DNA of 64,000 nucleotides, from positions 2,027,001 to 2,091,000 of the forward strand of contig JADLSH010000273.1 in assembly GCA_016169945.1 (NCBI GenBank). Reading direction: 5' to 3'. Every line of letters begins with the position of its first letter. Position 1 is the stretch's first letter. This stretch comes from Trachythela sp. YZ-2020. Taxonomy: Eukaryota; Cnidaria; Anthozoa; Malacalcyonacea; Clavulariidae. The notes beneath the pieces were generated by a model, which saw only the letters and a program-made list of their open reading frames with translations, did no database searches and had not been told where the DNA came from. Below, one piece after another: positions 12,151-21,785 of this stretch. The translations under genes were made by a program, and so were the position numbers.

Positions 12151-12714
12151 TATGTACCTTGATATTTCTCGAGAACCCTAAAGTCAACAAACACTTGAAT
12201 GAGAAACTTGTAAATCTAGGTATAGGAATGTACTGTGACAGAAGTAAAAAGAAATAAAGGACTAAAGGTTGTTCCAGCACACACTCTCAAATTACTAATT
12301 ATTTATATCATTGTGAGGGTGGAGAGGTAGGCTGAGAGTAACATAATTTTTGAGCGAGTTTAATGATAGCTGTCACAAGGGGAGTAGGGGTGGCAAATAT
12401 CATCAAAAAGCATCAAATATTCTCTGGAAGGCCGCCTTTTCATAAAAAAGATATGGCTATGCATTCATGTGAGGCTAAAAGTTAATTATTGTAATAACCA
12501 TACCCCAAGTGTATTTGTTCTGACGAATTTGTTATTTAAAATCAGAAATATTCTTATAATTATTTAATTATTTGATGCAGATTGCTGGTAAAGTGTACAA
12601 GGCCATTTTTCGGATAGTACTATTGAAGCTAAAGGGGAAACCATCACCAAGTTGCATACATATTGGCCCTGATGTTTATGAAAAAAATGAAAAACTAGGC
12701 AATTTCCTAGTGGC

Positions 12715-12942
12715 ATGTACCTGTATCAACAGATACCTGTTAAACCTGAAGAATTTGGTAGAATTTATAATGAATGGAAGACAGGAGATAATAAATATGA
12801 GGTTGACAACCTGTCATGGAGAAAGTCTTTGGACATGTTACATGTACAAAAAATAATAAAATATAATGTATGTTTTCCTTGGAGAGTAATAGAAGAAGAT
12901 GTATTGAGGCTCATTAATTACTGCTTAACAAAAATTGAATAA
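12715..12942 (+). CDS. Unrecognised open frame, possible terminal exon
   Basis: A 75-codon frame reading MYLYQQIPVKPEEFGRIYNE at its start, rich in K, E, Y and N, and ending in LINYCLTKIE before TAA. Composition resembles a real hydrophilic protein end more than random AT-rich DNA. Candidate acceptors lie just upstream (atttcctag at about 12700-12708). Another frame from 12572 overlaps it. I recognise no domain and do not assign a function. It could equally be a fragment of a mobile element. Confidence 0.25.
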   Translation: MYLYQQIPVKPEEFGRIYNEWKTGDNKYEVDNLSWRKSLDMLHVQKIIKYNVCFPWRVIEEDVLRLINYCLTKIE

Positions 12943-13038
12943 TAATAATATATTTAATGATGTTATTATAATTACACTGTTTATATTTATTAAGTTTAAC
13001 CAGTGTGTTAAATGTTAATCCCTTATTTTACCCTATTA

Positions 13039-13999
13039 TAGAGCGTTTTTACTTCTCACGTGACAAATTCTAAAATCTAAACTACGCGAAAGCTACAAAG
13101 CCGGCTTTCTCACTTGTTTTCTAGATCGCTATTAAGAGTGCTCACCAAAATTTTTGGGTTCATACAATTATTTCTCCTTACAACAGGGCCTTTTTTAACT
13201 AATGCACTGGGGGGGCAAATGCCCCCCCAGCCTCCATGTTTGCCCCCCCCCAGTCAACTATGTTTGCCCCCCCAGTGAAGGTCCCTTGTATGCAAAGTAT
13301 AAGCAAACTTTATAATTATGAGGAAAATTATGGTATTATCACAAGCAAAACAGGGTCGGTTTAGATAGTATATATGAAAAATAAGAATATGTAGTATAGT
13401 CCGGAAATATTTTTTTACCTTTGAAGCCCCCCCCCCCCCCCCGTCGACAACAAAACGAACGGTCATCTACTTGTTAGGTCCCCCTTTCGATTATTGCACC
13501 CCCACTAACGATTTCTTAAAAAAGGCCCTGCCTTACAATTAATGCTTGGTTAAGGTTAAGAAGTATTGTTTATCACCCTTAATAAGATTCAAAACATTTG
13601 GGTTAAAGTTCGGCTTCATTTGAGCACTTGTTTTTTCTCCGCCATGTTGGTGTTCCAAAATGACGTAGAGTTAGTACACCAATATGGCGGCCTAAAATCA
13701 AATGCTAATAAAGGGCCAGAATTTTTAGATTATATTTATGTTTGGATTAGGCATCGCCTCTTAACCTTAACCAAGCATTTTAAAACCAAATAGTGTGTAT
13801 AGCATAGTTTTACCAGCCTTTGAAAATAATGCTGACATCAGCAATAATAATTTTCAAAACTCCATAACTCAGGGAGAAATAATTGTACGAACCCAAAATT
13901 TTTGGTGAACATTTTTAGTAACGACATACGGAAAATATAAAGCAGTCAGCTTTGTAGCTTTAATTTATGAATTTTGTGACGTCATGTGCAAACGCTCTA
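13039..13999. mobile_element. Non-autonomous element with about 140-bp terminal inverted repeats, carrying a nested MITE
   Basis: The left end tagagcgtttttacttctca (from 13039) is complemented by the right end ending cgctcta at 13999. Similarity between arms continues past agctacaaag and into aaatttttgggttc and acaattatttctcc, so each arm is roughly 140 bp. The left arm is cut at its inner edge by the hAT-type MITE at 13184-13530. The interior is AT-rich and non-coding. Confidence 0.75.
13184..13530. mobile_element. hAT-type MITE, copy 1
   Basis: Ends are cagggccttttttaa on the left and ttaaaaaaggccctg on the right. The element is flanked by the perfect 8-bp direct repeat CCTTACAA (13176-13183 and 13531-13538). 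An 8-bp duplication and CAGGG termini fit the hAT superfamily. Inside, G- and C-homopolymer runs (actgggggggcaaatg) form inverted pairs. The copy at 21280-21656 is the same family in the opposite orientation. Confidence 0.9.
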
Positions 14000-15160
14000 T
14001 TGTTCATTTAATTGTGAGTGTTCTAGCAAGTAGCATTTATGTATAAATAAATGAACACCGATCGGAATTCAAACAAGCTGTTATAGATGGTGACTGCTGT
14101 ACTTGTTTCAAATCACAAATGTGAGACTACACTGACTGCTGTTCTTGATTTCTAGCAAGAACTGCTTAATATATGCAATAATTATGTATTCAATTTTCTA
14201 CATCTATGGGCTGTAGCTTGCTTAAGCTCTCTATAATATTTTATGTATGACACTTTCACCAAGTTTTTCCAATAATGCCTTGTTTAGTTCTATTTCCTTC
14301 AAAATTGACCCTGTTTGTGCCTGCATGCTATCATTGCCTCTTCTATTGTACACCCATTCTGTATTTGGAAAATTTCTTTCATGGGTGAAGCACTTCCTAA
14401 AATCTAAATATCAAACAAAATGGAAATTATTGTTTTTCAAGTACACAACAATACGTTGCATAACATACTCCACTTTTATCAGGATCACACTCACAGCTAG
14501 AGCTGTCACCTTCAGTCCTTCACGGGATTTCTTGTTTTCAAACTAAATTTCGCCTTACTTAAATAGTCTTTCGGATGCTTGAGCTGTGTCTACCACTCTT
14601 TCTATTCAATATTAACCACGAAATGTAGAAAATTTTTCAAAGTTGTCGCAATAAGTTATGAAATTTGATACAAATCTATCAACATTTTAATTCTCGCTCA
14701 TTGGAGCATCCGCCATTTTGTCAGCATGAACCCACTGATCTCAATACAACGAGTAGTAATTTTGCTCCTGTTAAATTATTCTCTTGTGTTTATAAATATT
14801 TTAAACTGTAATCGAATATTTCATTATATTTAAACACAATTATTTAATTTGTCTTAGTTTCGTCTCAAAAAAAAGTTAGTTGCAATTTACAGTTTTCTAA
14901 AAGCCCAAAATCGGAAAGCAGCTAAACATTGCAAGGCTTACTGTATATATGTTGTGGAGTATTATATTTCATTTGTTAATAAAATTAATAAATTGTATAT
15001 TAAGTGTTTTAATTTAGTTAAAATATTTTATAATTTTAGAGATAATGCTCTATATTTATAGGAAGTAATTTCTGCTGGACATTCAGCGAATTGTTAGTTT
15101 GTTATCAGGGTGTGAGATTTAATTTTTTTAGCAGTATCTAAAATGGATACTAGGCTTTTG
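14000..15160. other. Non-coding stretch
   Basis: AT-rich DNA with no supported exon, repeat boundary or RNA gene. Confidence 0.4.
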
Positions 15161-15164
15161 AAAC

Positions 15165-15245
15165 TGGTATCCAATCTCAGAGGTGAAATGCGCTTGCTCT
15201 GACGACTGCACCACCGAAGCTTAGGCCGTAGTTACGCCCCTGCCA
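15165..15245 (-). mobile_element. tRNA-derived SINE fragment (family A)
   Basis: Minus-strand match to the head of the SINE family also seen at 33269, 41935, 54672 and 59899. It shows the word pair caatctcagaggtgaaatgc and actgcaccaccgaag, which are the complements of the B-box and A-box regions of those copies. Confidence 0.55.
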
Positions 15246-15589
15246 CTTGGACACTATTCAACATGTTAAATCGATAGCCCTGAGATATTGTGTACATGAA
15301 ACCTTAACAAGAGTTGCAGTTATGGTCAGCCAGGAGTTCAATGTACTGTCTCACTTGATAAGAAAGTTGCTGTACAGAAGCTGTTTTTTTTAATTAACGA
15401 GGTCAGTGATGCATTTAGAGGTCATCCGATATAATTATCAACATTTTTACAAGCGTACAAACCGTACACTAGGGGGCGATGGGAGTCTAAAATGTTGACG
15501 ATAGATCCAGCATCATTTAAATGAACCGAGGGTCAACAATTTTGGCGTCCACTTTGGGAGGGGGGGGGAGGTTTAAAAGAACAGTACTC

Positions 15590-15921
15590 TACGTTGTAAC
15601 AAACCTGCAGCAGATTTGTAACAATGCTGTTTCAACAACTTGTTATCAGGATGTGTTCGCACCGCTTGTTCCCAGCTGTTTGATAAGTTGTCAACGGCTT
15701 GTTGACAGCTTGCTACAAGGTTGTTGACCCAATAGACTTGTTACAAGTTTTTTCAACAACTTGTTATCATTTTGCAATTCAACAACTTGTTAGAAAATTG
15801 TGAGTGACAAGCTTGTAGCAACTTGATAAAATTACAACATTGTTAGAACTTGTTAACAAGCTTGCCACAAGTCTGTTGCGAACACATCTTGTTGACAAGA
15901 CGTGAGATTTGTACGTGTGTA
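15590..15921. repeat. Dispersed repeat R1, copy 1
   Basis: A roughly 330-bp unit dominated by permutations of acttgttacaagttgttg. In better copies the ends are tacacacgtaaaaa and its complement; here the right end reads gtacgtgtgta. Further copies lie at 34901-35165, 35672-36021 (opposite orientation), 36489-36813, 56550-56745 and 61959-62221. Probably a MITE family; no coding content. Confidence 0.75.
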
Positions 15922-15964
15922 GCAGGAGACACAACGAGAATAATCCATGATGGAAAATATGTCG

Positions 15965-16331
15965 ATTCATAAGATTATTTCGCTTTGTTCCACTAAGGGT
16001 GCTTTAATTAGTGTCTGTTCTGATGACTCTCTACATTTATGGAATCTACGTCATAGAAAACCAGCCATAGTTCATTCGCTACACTTTAACTACAAACGAG
16101 ACAGGTAAAAAATTCCATCAACCATTTTGTCGGTTGTGATAAAATAGTAGGGTATAATCCAGTCGTTGATAGTCCAGAATCCTTGCTGTTGGGATTAAAA
16201 AAATTTCCAAGTGACATATGGCATAGTTTTGTTGTACCAACCAATGCATACTGTCTTTCTTTAGCATATCCAGTGTGAAAGTTTCACTTCAAAGTAAGTG
16301 GATATACTTGGGAACGAAGGCTGGCAATCTG
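15965..16331 (+). pseudogene. Tomosyn (STXBP5)-like exon remnants
   Basis: Two pieces resemble consecutive exons of tomosyn, the syntaxin-binding WD40 protein related to Lgl that inhibits SNARE assembly. Piece one reads KGALISVCSDDSLHLWNLRH followed by RKPAIVHSLHFNYKRD and stops at a GT donor (exon end 16104). Piece two starts after an AG acceptor (16272-16273) in compatible phase and reads VKVSLQSKWIYLGTKAGN. In the family these two segments are adjacent, forming a WD repeat and the following strand. The second piece is abruptly replaced by DIRS RNase H sequence from about 16332, and no other tomosyn exons are seen. Recognition is from memory of the animal family; the left limit of piece one is uncertain. 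Confidence 0.6.
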
Positions 16332-16931
16332 GTTGGCAGTATGCGGTTAGATTGTCACAAATTGGCAATCGACATTTTTTCTAGGTGTTTACAAGGCGGG
16401 ATTCAGTTAGACATTCAATGGATACCCAGATCACAAAACACTCAAGCGGACTATATTAGCAAATTCACTGACTATGACGATTGGGAACTTACGGCCGATA
16501 CTTTTCAGCAGTTAGAGGCTCTTTTCGGCCCCCATACGCTCGATTGTTTTGCAAGTTACAGGAATGCTAAAGTTAAAAAGTTTTTCTCCAGATACTGGAA
16601 CCCTGATACTGCAGGGGTAGATGCGTTTTACCAGGATTGGTCTAACGAAAGCTGTCTACTCGTTCCACCAGTACCTATCGCAGCAAGAGTTTTGAATTTT
16701 ATGTATCAAAACAAGTGGAAATGGACGCTTGTGGTCCCATTTTGGACTTCCGCTTCATACTGGCCTTTAATCATTTCAAGGTTTTCGTTCCATGCTCGCG
16801 GAAAATTTGTTCTTAAAGGTAGCTTAGCTTTAAGCCAGGGGACAAATTTGAAATGTTTACTGGGTTCTAGGTCTTGGACAGGCAATGTCTTAGTGTGTAA
16901 GTTTGACTCCTCTGCGCCTATTGAAGCGTGA
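16332..16931 (+). pseudogene. DIRS-type retrotransposon, RNase H and downstream region
   Basis: From VGSMRLDCHKLAIDIF onward the frame matches the RNase H end of DIRS/Ngaro-type polymerases: IQWIPRSQNTQADYISK, then LFGPHTLDCFASYRNAK, GVDAFYQDW and LLVPPVPIAARVL. These elements integrate by tyrosine recombinase rather than DDE integrase. The reverse transcriptase and the first RNase H strands are missing; the frame is fused in phase to a tomosyn-like exon. It ends with TGA at 16931. The element's recombinase part lies further right at about 19470-20484, separated by a Penelope-like insertion. Both parts are decayed, so the element is dead. Confidence 0.8.
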
Positions 16932-16968
16932 ATTAATATTGTATTGTTTTCATATTTTATTATGATTA

Positions 16969-17138
16969 TTGTGTTTTGAAATAAATAATTATATGATGCC
17001 GCATGAAAAAAAGCCGAGTGGTTTGGAGAATATTCATGGACAAATAACGATGCCGGATGGCAAAGTTATATTGGTTACTGGGTACATGTTGCCGGTTGGC
17101 GCTCATGTCAAGTGTCAAACAGCAGGACTGTATATTGT
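16969..17138 (+). pseudogene. Unassigned open frame between the DIRS parts
   Basis: An open frame of unknown function containing GQITMPDGKVILVTGYMLPV and ending in TAGLYIV at the edge of the Penelope-like insertion. The same frame resumes without a stop on the far side of the insertion (GLYIVGLFVCDELGG from about 19325), across a 16-bp direct repeat. I do not recognise the domain; it may be DIRS or captured host sequence. Confidence 0.4.
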
Positions 17139-17546
17139 AGACTTTAATTCAGCGCCTGCCATGGACATATAGAGACAAATTAGGGTTGATTCGCGTGTGC
17201 CTAAAAGATATAAACAAAATCTCGACGTTTCGAGCTAAAGCCATTCGTCAGGAGAAATTAGTAGACAAATAAACACATTACATCAGCTTTTATAGCAACG
17301 CTATAAAAGCTGTCACGTGAACAAAATATTAACCAATGAAAATAAAGTAGTCATAACAATCATAACAAAATAGAATTAATATGTTAAGATATAGACTGCG
17401 TACAGGCTTCGGCCCGATTATAGGGTCGAAGGCCTGCGCACAGGCGTTACACTTATCAAAATGCTATAAATGCCGTACAAGGGAAGGGAAGAGGGGATAT
17501 AGAGGAAAGCATATAAGAAGTATTTAAGAGAAAAGAGAAGAATGAG

Positions 17547-18047
17547 CTAGATGAAGGAGAGGCGGTCATTGATACCATCAGGCTGAATGGTGCCAAGTTT
17601 AAAAATGAGACGCTTTTCTTGCTTCCGACGGGTATAATTGCCACCAATAATGGGACATATTTTTAAATCAGAAAAGGAATGGTTGGCACTGTTGAAGTGC
17701 CTAGCAACCGGTTTGTTGTGCACATTGTTCTTAACATCACGCAAGTGCTCAGCAAACCTATCGCCTAAACGTCTTCCAGTCTCTCCGATGTAGAGCAAGC
17801 CACATTTTCTGCAAGAGATGCAGTAAACGAAGTTGGAGGAGATGCACGTGAAACTGTGCTTGATGACAAACTGAGATTTTGGAGCCGAAATACAGGTGGC
17901 GAGGTTTAAATGCTTACAAGTGTAGCACTTAGCACAACCACAGGAAACAGTGCCAGCTGGTGACACAGAGTCCTGTCGCAGTGAGCGGGAAACCCTTGTT
18001 ATGATTGTTATGACTACTTTATTTTCATTGGTTAATATTTTGTTCAC
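17547..18047 (-). pseudogene. Penelope-like polymerase C-terminus (GIY-YIG endonuclease)
   Basis: The frame shows a cysteine-rich linker (CGCAKCYTCKHLN) and then the GIY-YIG core: FVYCISCRKCGLLYIGETGR, RLGDRFAEHLRDV, KPVARHFNSANHSF, and RKQEKRLIFKLGTIQPDGIN near the end. Conserved Tyr, Arg, His and Glu positions of the nuclease are present, so this module looks intact. In full elements it is preceded by a reverse transcriptase, which is absent here. The first codons lie inside the terminal repeat, so this is an internally truncated copy. The nuclease nicks target DNA to prime reverse transcription. Confidence 0.9.
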
Positions 18048-18130
18048 GTGACGGCTTTTATAGCGTTGCTATAAAAGCTGATATAATGTGTTTATCTGTC
18101 TACTAATTTCTCCTGACGAAGGGCTTTAGC

Positions 18131-19252
18131 GGTAATTGATAAAACTAGAATAGTGAGGCGAATAGTGCGAATAGTACGAATAGTCGACGAATAGTACGAA
18201 TAGTCCGCGAATAGTCGACGAATAGTACGAATAGTCGACGAATAGTACGCATAGTCCGCGAATAGTCGACGAATAGTACGAATAGTCGACGAATAGTACG
18301 AATAGTCCGCGAATAGTCGACGAATAGTACGAATAGTCGACGAATAACACGAGACTTTGCAAGGCTTTGCACCAGTGCTGTAGAACTAAATTTACCGGAG
18401 GGGGGAGCTCTATTGACGAACATGAAATCGTGAAAACATTCGTGATTAAATATTTGTTAAATATTTGTTTAATAGTTCCCTTACCTTTAATATTGATTAT
18501 TACGTTATTACCTTTAATATTGATTTTCGAAAGTAGAAGGGGGACTCAGCCCTCCATAGCTTGTAGAAGGGGGCGAAGGGGGGCTTCGCCCCCAGCGCCC
18601 CCCTCTCCTACAGCACTGCTTTGCATGTCTTAAGAGTGTAATCAAGAGGATTTTTTTAATAACTGGCCAAAAATTACAAAAATTTATCATAAATTCCCAA
18701 TAAATCAATTACACTTAATATTGTGACATCAAAGGCTGTAGAGAACATAATATTCCGCTTCGTACTATCACATAGTCAATAGGCAATAAAATCCCCATAT
18801 TATTATAAATAAAGTACTATCCGAGCAGGTTGTGAGAATTTTATTTCCGAGGACGCGCACGAAACTATTTTCCGGAAACAAATATAGCGTATAGTTTACC
18901 AGCGATGCGGGATGAAATCTTCTCGCTCCACCTTGTTAAAATCATAGAAACAGGCCCTAAAAATCGTTAAACCAACGTAACGCAACTCATATTTAAATTT
19001 TTAACCCATTAATGAATACATATGTGTATATATTCATATATATTTGTATATATTTTCATATATATTTGTATATATTCATATATATTCATATATATTTGCG
19101 TCGATTTTTCGCAGATTTTTATTCGCCGACTATTCGCACTATTCGTCGAATATTCGTACTATTCGTCGACTATTCGCGGCTATTCGTACTATTCGTCGAC
19201 TATTCGCACTATTCGCACTATTCGCCTCACTATTCTAGTTTTATCAATTACC
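18131..19252. mobile_element. Foldback-like element with tandem-repeat inverted ends
   Basis: The left end ggtaattgataaaactagaa is exactly complemented by the right end (19233-19252). Inside both ends, tandem units of about 20-30 bp built from gaatagtacgaatagtcgac extend over about 225 bp on the left and 125 bp on the right. The insertion is flanked by the perfect 10-bp repeat GGGCTTTAGC (18121-18130 and 19253-19262). Long inverted repeats made of tandem units plus a 9-10-bp duplication resemble Foldback and Mutator-like non-autonomous elements. The interior holds a GC-rich patch (18536-18602) and a (TATATTCA)-like run (19020-19095); no transposase. Confidence 0.85.
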
Positions 19253-19469
19253 GGGCTTTAGCTCGAAACGTCGTGATTTTGTTTATATCTTTTAGGCACA
19301 CGCGAATCAACCTTAATTTGTCAGGACTGTATATTGTTGGTCTGTTCGTCTGTGACGAGCTTGGTGGTCAATTTGCAATTTTGCTTTACAATATCGATTT
19401 AATTTATGTGCAATTAGATACACACATAATAACTTTTGCTTCATTGATTTCCAGGATATTTCGAGTTCA

Positions 19470-20484
19470 TCTACTTGGGCAGGATATTGCGAGTTCATCT
19501 ACTTGGGCAGGATTGCCTATGAATGAACGAAGGATCATTGTACGGCAGGTACTAAAATCGCGAGCAAACAGTACGGTTAAAAAATAATACAGATATAAAC
19601 AGTTTCTTGTTGATTCTGGGCAGTCTACATGTTTACCTACATCGAGCGTACTAGTTCCCAAGTATTTGTCCTATATATGCAAGCATAGGTCGTCTTACAA
19701 TGCAGTTCTGTTGGCGTTCTGCGCAATTAAATGGGTACACTGACTAGTTCCCATGCACACGGAGGGGAATGCTGCAGACACACAGGTTTCGCATAACATA
19801 GTGGAAGCTACCAAAAGATTGTTTTTTTGTGCCCTCCAGCAAAAAAGAGCCTTTACCGATTGAGGTCGTCAGACGTGTTTGTCAAACGTATTTTAGATCA
19901 ACGGCAACCCTTATGGATCTTACAACTGCGCTAATGTTTTCGTTAGGGTTTTCAGGTATTTTTAGGATTGGCGAATTACTCGAGCTTCAATCCAGGGATG
20001 TTGCCATGAATAGCGATCATGTCGAGATCACAGTGAAAAAGTCAAAGACGGACCAATACCGGCTTGGTTAATAAAGTTTTTGTTGCAAAGACTAAAGGGC
20101 CAGCGTGTCGATATGGTTTGCTTTCTCGTTTTTTTCTTCTAGCGAAGATAGTGCCGAATTCCGACGAGAATATTTTCCGCTCTGTCAATTCCCTCAAACA
20201 AGGCTCGTCGAAACCTACGGTGAATAAACCTATCAGCTATTCAAGATGCCGCGAGCAGATAAAGGAGACTCTGGGATCGGTTGGCGTGGATGCAAAACGC
20301 TATAAGTACCAACAGCCTGCGTTCCGGTGGTGCGACGGCGATGGCACAAGCTACGATTGGCAATATAAGTCAGAGCAGACTTCTCAGATTACAAGGAAGG
20401 TGGAAAACGGACAGTACAAGAGATATGTATATAAAAGATTCAATAGACGACATACTTTCGCTGACTAGATCTTTGAACTTATAA
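19470..20484 (+). pseudogene. DIRS-type tyrosine recombinase, frameshifted
   Basis: The recombinase is spread over several frames. Its N-terminal part shows RQVLKSRANSTVKK, then PTSSVLVPKYLSYICKHRSS (after a stop at about 19585). The catalytic part shows FRIGELLELQSRDV (first catalytic Arg), a KKSKTDQYRLG segment, then after a frameshift the NSLRSGGATAMA box and LLRLQGRWKTDSTRDMYIK with the nucleophile Tyr. In active recombinases the box begins with His (HSLR), which here is Asn. An exact short duplication (ggatatt/gc..gagttcatctacttgggcag) lies at 19453-19510. The gene is therefore inactive by stops, frameshift and loss of a catalytic His. It belongs to the same element as 16332-16931. Confidence 0.8.
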
Positions 20485-20624
20485 AGTTAAAAAAATATAT
20501 ATATATATTAGGAGCGAAATTTATCATGAGAATGTAATTAATAGCGTTTAGAAATGAAATAAAGTTTGTATAGGCAAGTGTGTACACGCAGCCTACCATG
20601 TATTTATGTGTGTTGAGTAGTTTC

Positions 20625-20918
20625 TCAGTGAATGTAGGAGGAAATGTTTTTCCTTCGTATGCACGTAGTCTGTAGAAGGAAATAATTGTTTACGTCAGAT
20701 GATTCATAAACAGGTGCCCAGTTATGGATGAGGAATTGGTTACACATCATTTCCTTATTGTAATTTTTGGTGTTACGACAGTTTTTCACTTGCGCTGCAT
20801 ATTTTGAGTGATGGAGTTTTCTCACACAGCCTACCAAATCATGGTCAGCAATAACTGACGTATTATTAGTGCTAATGGTATCAATTAGTGTGGCAGTATT
20901 TAGAGTTGCTGCCTGCAT
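20625..20918 (-). pseudogene. LINE ORF2 fragment, endonuclease/RT junction
   Basis: The minus-strand frame reads TLIDTISTNNTSVIADHDLV followed by GCVRKLHHSKYAAQV and a DVNNYFLLQTT segment. This is the junction between the apurinic-type endonuclease (final SDH-like box, here ADHDLV) and the reverse transcriptase of animal LINEs. Both flanking domains are missing, so this is a short dead fragment between the DIRS remnant and the next MITE. Confidence 0.65.
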
Positions 20919-21279
20919 GGAAAGTCATCCGGCGTTAGGCAGATGACGAGTACTGCAGCTTAATGGGTTAATGGGTGAACAAGAGACATGGCCTGATTAA
21001 CCCATTTAGTAATGCCCAAGAGTTTCCCTTATGTTGACAAGTTAAATTGTCTGCAATTTCTATTTTTTTAATTTTGTCTGCAATTTCTATTTTTTTATGG
21101 TTCCACTTGGCTATGAAAAAAATGAATGCCAATTTTATTCATGCATTTCAATCAAGTGTATCTATTTGCCCTACTAAACTGTTTTATTTGACATGTAAAG
21201 AAACTGGATAGCAGTATAGGGTATTAATGGTAACCAAATGAAATGAAACAATCTGTAATTCTCAAATATGCTTTTTGCC

Positions 21280-21656
21280 CAGGGCCTTTTTTAAGAAATC
21301 ATCAGTGGGGGGCCATAATCGAAAGGGGACGTAACAAGTAGGTGGTGTATTACAGGTGTGGGAAGGCGAAGGGGGGTCTGGGGTCCTCCCCCAGAAAATT
21401 GTTGTATTCTTGAGTCTCTGTGGCTTGATTTCCTGCATTTTCAGAGACAATTTTTGATATATCCCATCTAAACGGAGCCAGGTTTTGTTGTGAGAATACA
21501 ATAACTTTCCTCTAAACTCAGTTTTTTCCCCTTTTTGGCTTATACTTTGGACAAAAGCGACCTTCACTGGGGGGGGCAAAAATAGCTTACTGGGGGGGCA
21601 ACATGGGGGCTGGGGGGGCTTTTGCCCCCCCAGTACATTAGTTAAAAAAGGCCCTG
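21280..21656. mobile_element. hAT-type MITE, copy 2
   Basis: Same family as 13184-13530 in inverse orientation, with ends cagggccttttttaag and ttaaaaaaggccctg. The flanking 8-bp direct repeat TTTTTGCC (21272-21279 and 21657-21664) is perfect. Contains the shared words ggtggtgtatta, tcactggggggg and gcttttgcccccccag. Confidence 0.9.
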
Positions 21657-21785
21657 TTTTTGCCATTGGAAAAAGCCTTTATTTCGAGCCCAATTGTCTG
21701 GCATTAAACAATGTAGGTTATTTAAGCAGTTGTTGGAGTCAGTTCCATATTACCTAATTTCCTGAGAATGCTTGCGATATTATAG

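Larger units (their letters stand above)
17139..19321 (-). mobile_element. Penelope-like element with inverted terminal repeats
   Basis: The insertion is bracketed by the 16-bp direct repeat caggactgtatattgt (17123-17138 and 19322-19337). Inside, 17173-17375 is repeated in inverse orientation as 17995-18130 plus 19263-19321; both arms contain gattcgcgtgtgcctaaaag, tagcaacgctataaaagc and aacaaaatattaaccaatga or complements. Between the arms lies the GIY-YIG part of the polymerase on the minus strand. The reverse transcriptase region is missing. The right arm is split by the element at 18131-19252. Confidence 0.8.

Noticed and set aside
16275..16931. A single novel host protein
   Set aside because: The first 19 residues are tomosyn-like and the rest is DIRS RNase H; the frame is a chance fusion.
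18131..18360. CRISPR-like array of short direct repeats
   Set aside because: There are no unique spacers; units are contiguous tandem copies mirrored at the other end of an element in a eukaryotic genome.
18126..18423. Open frames rich in LFVDYS or YYSSTIRG
   Set aside because: Translation of the tandem repeats in the Foldback-like element.
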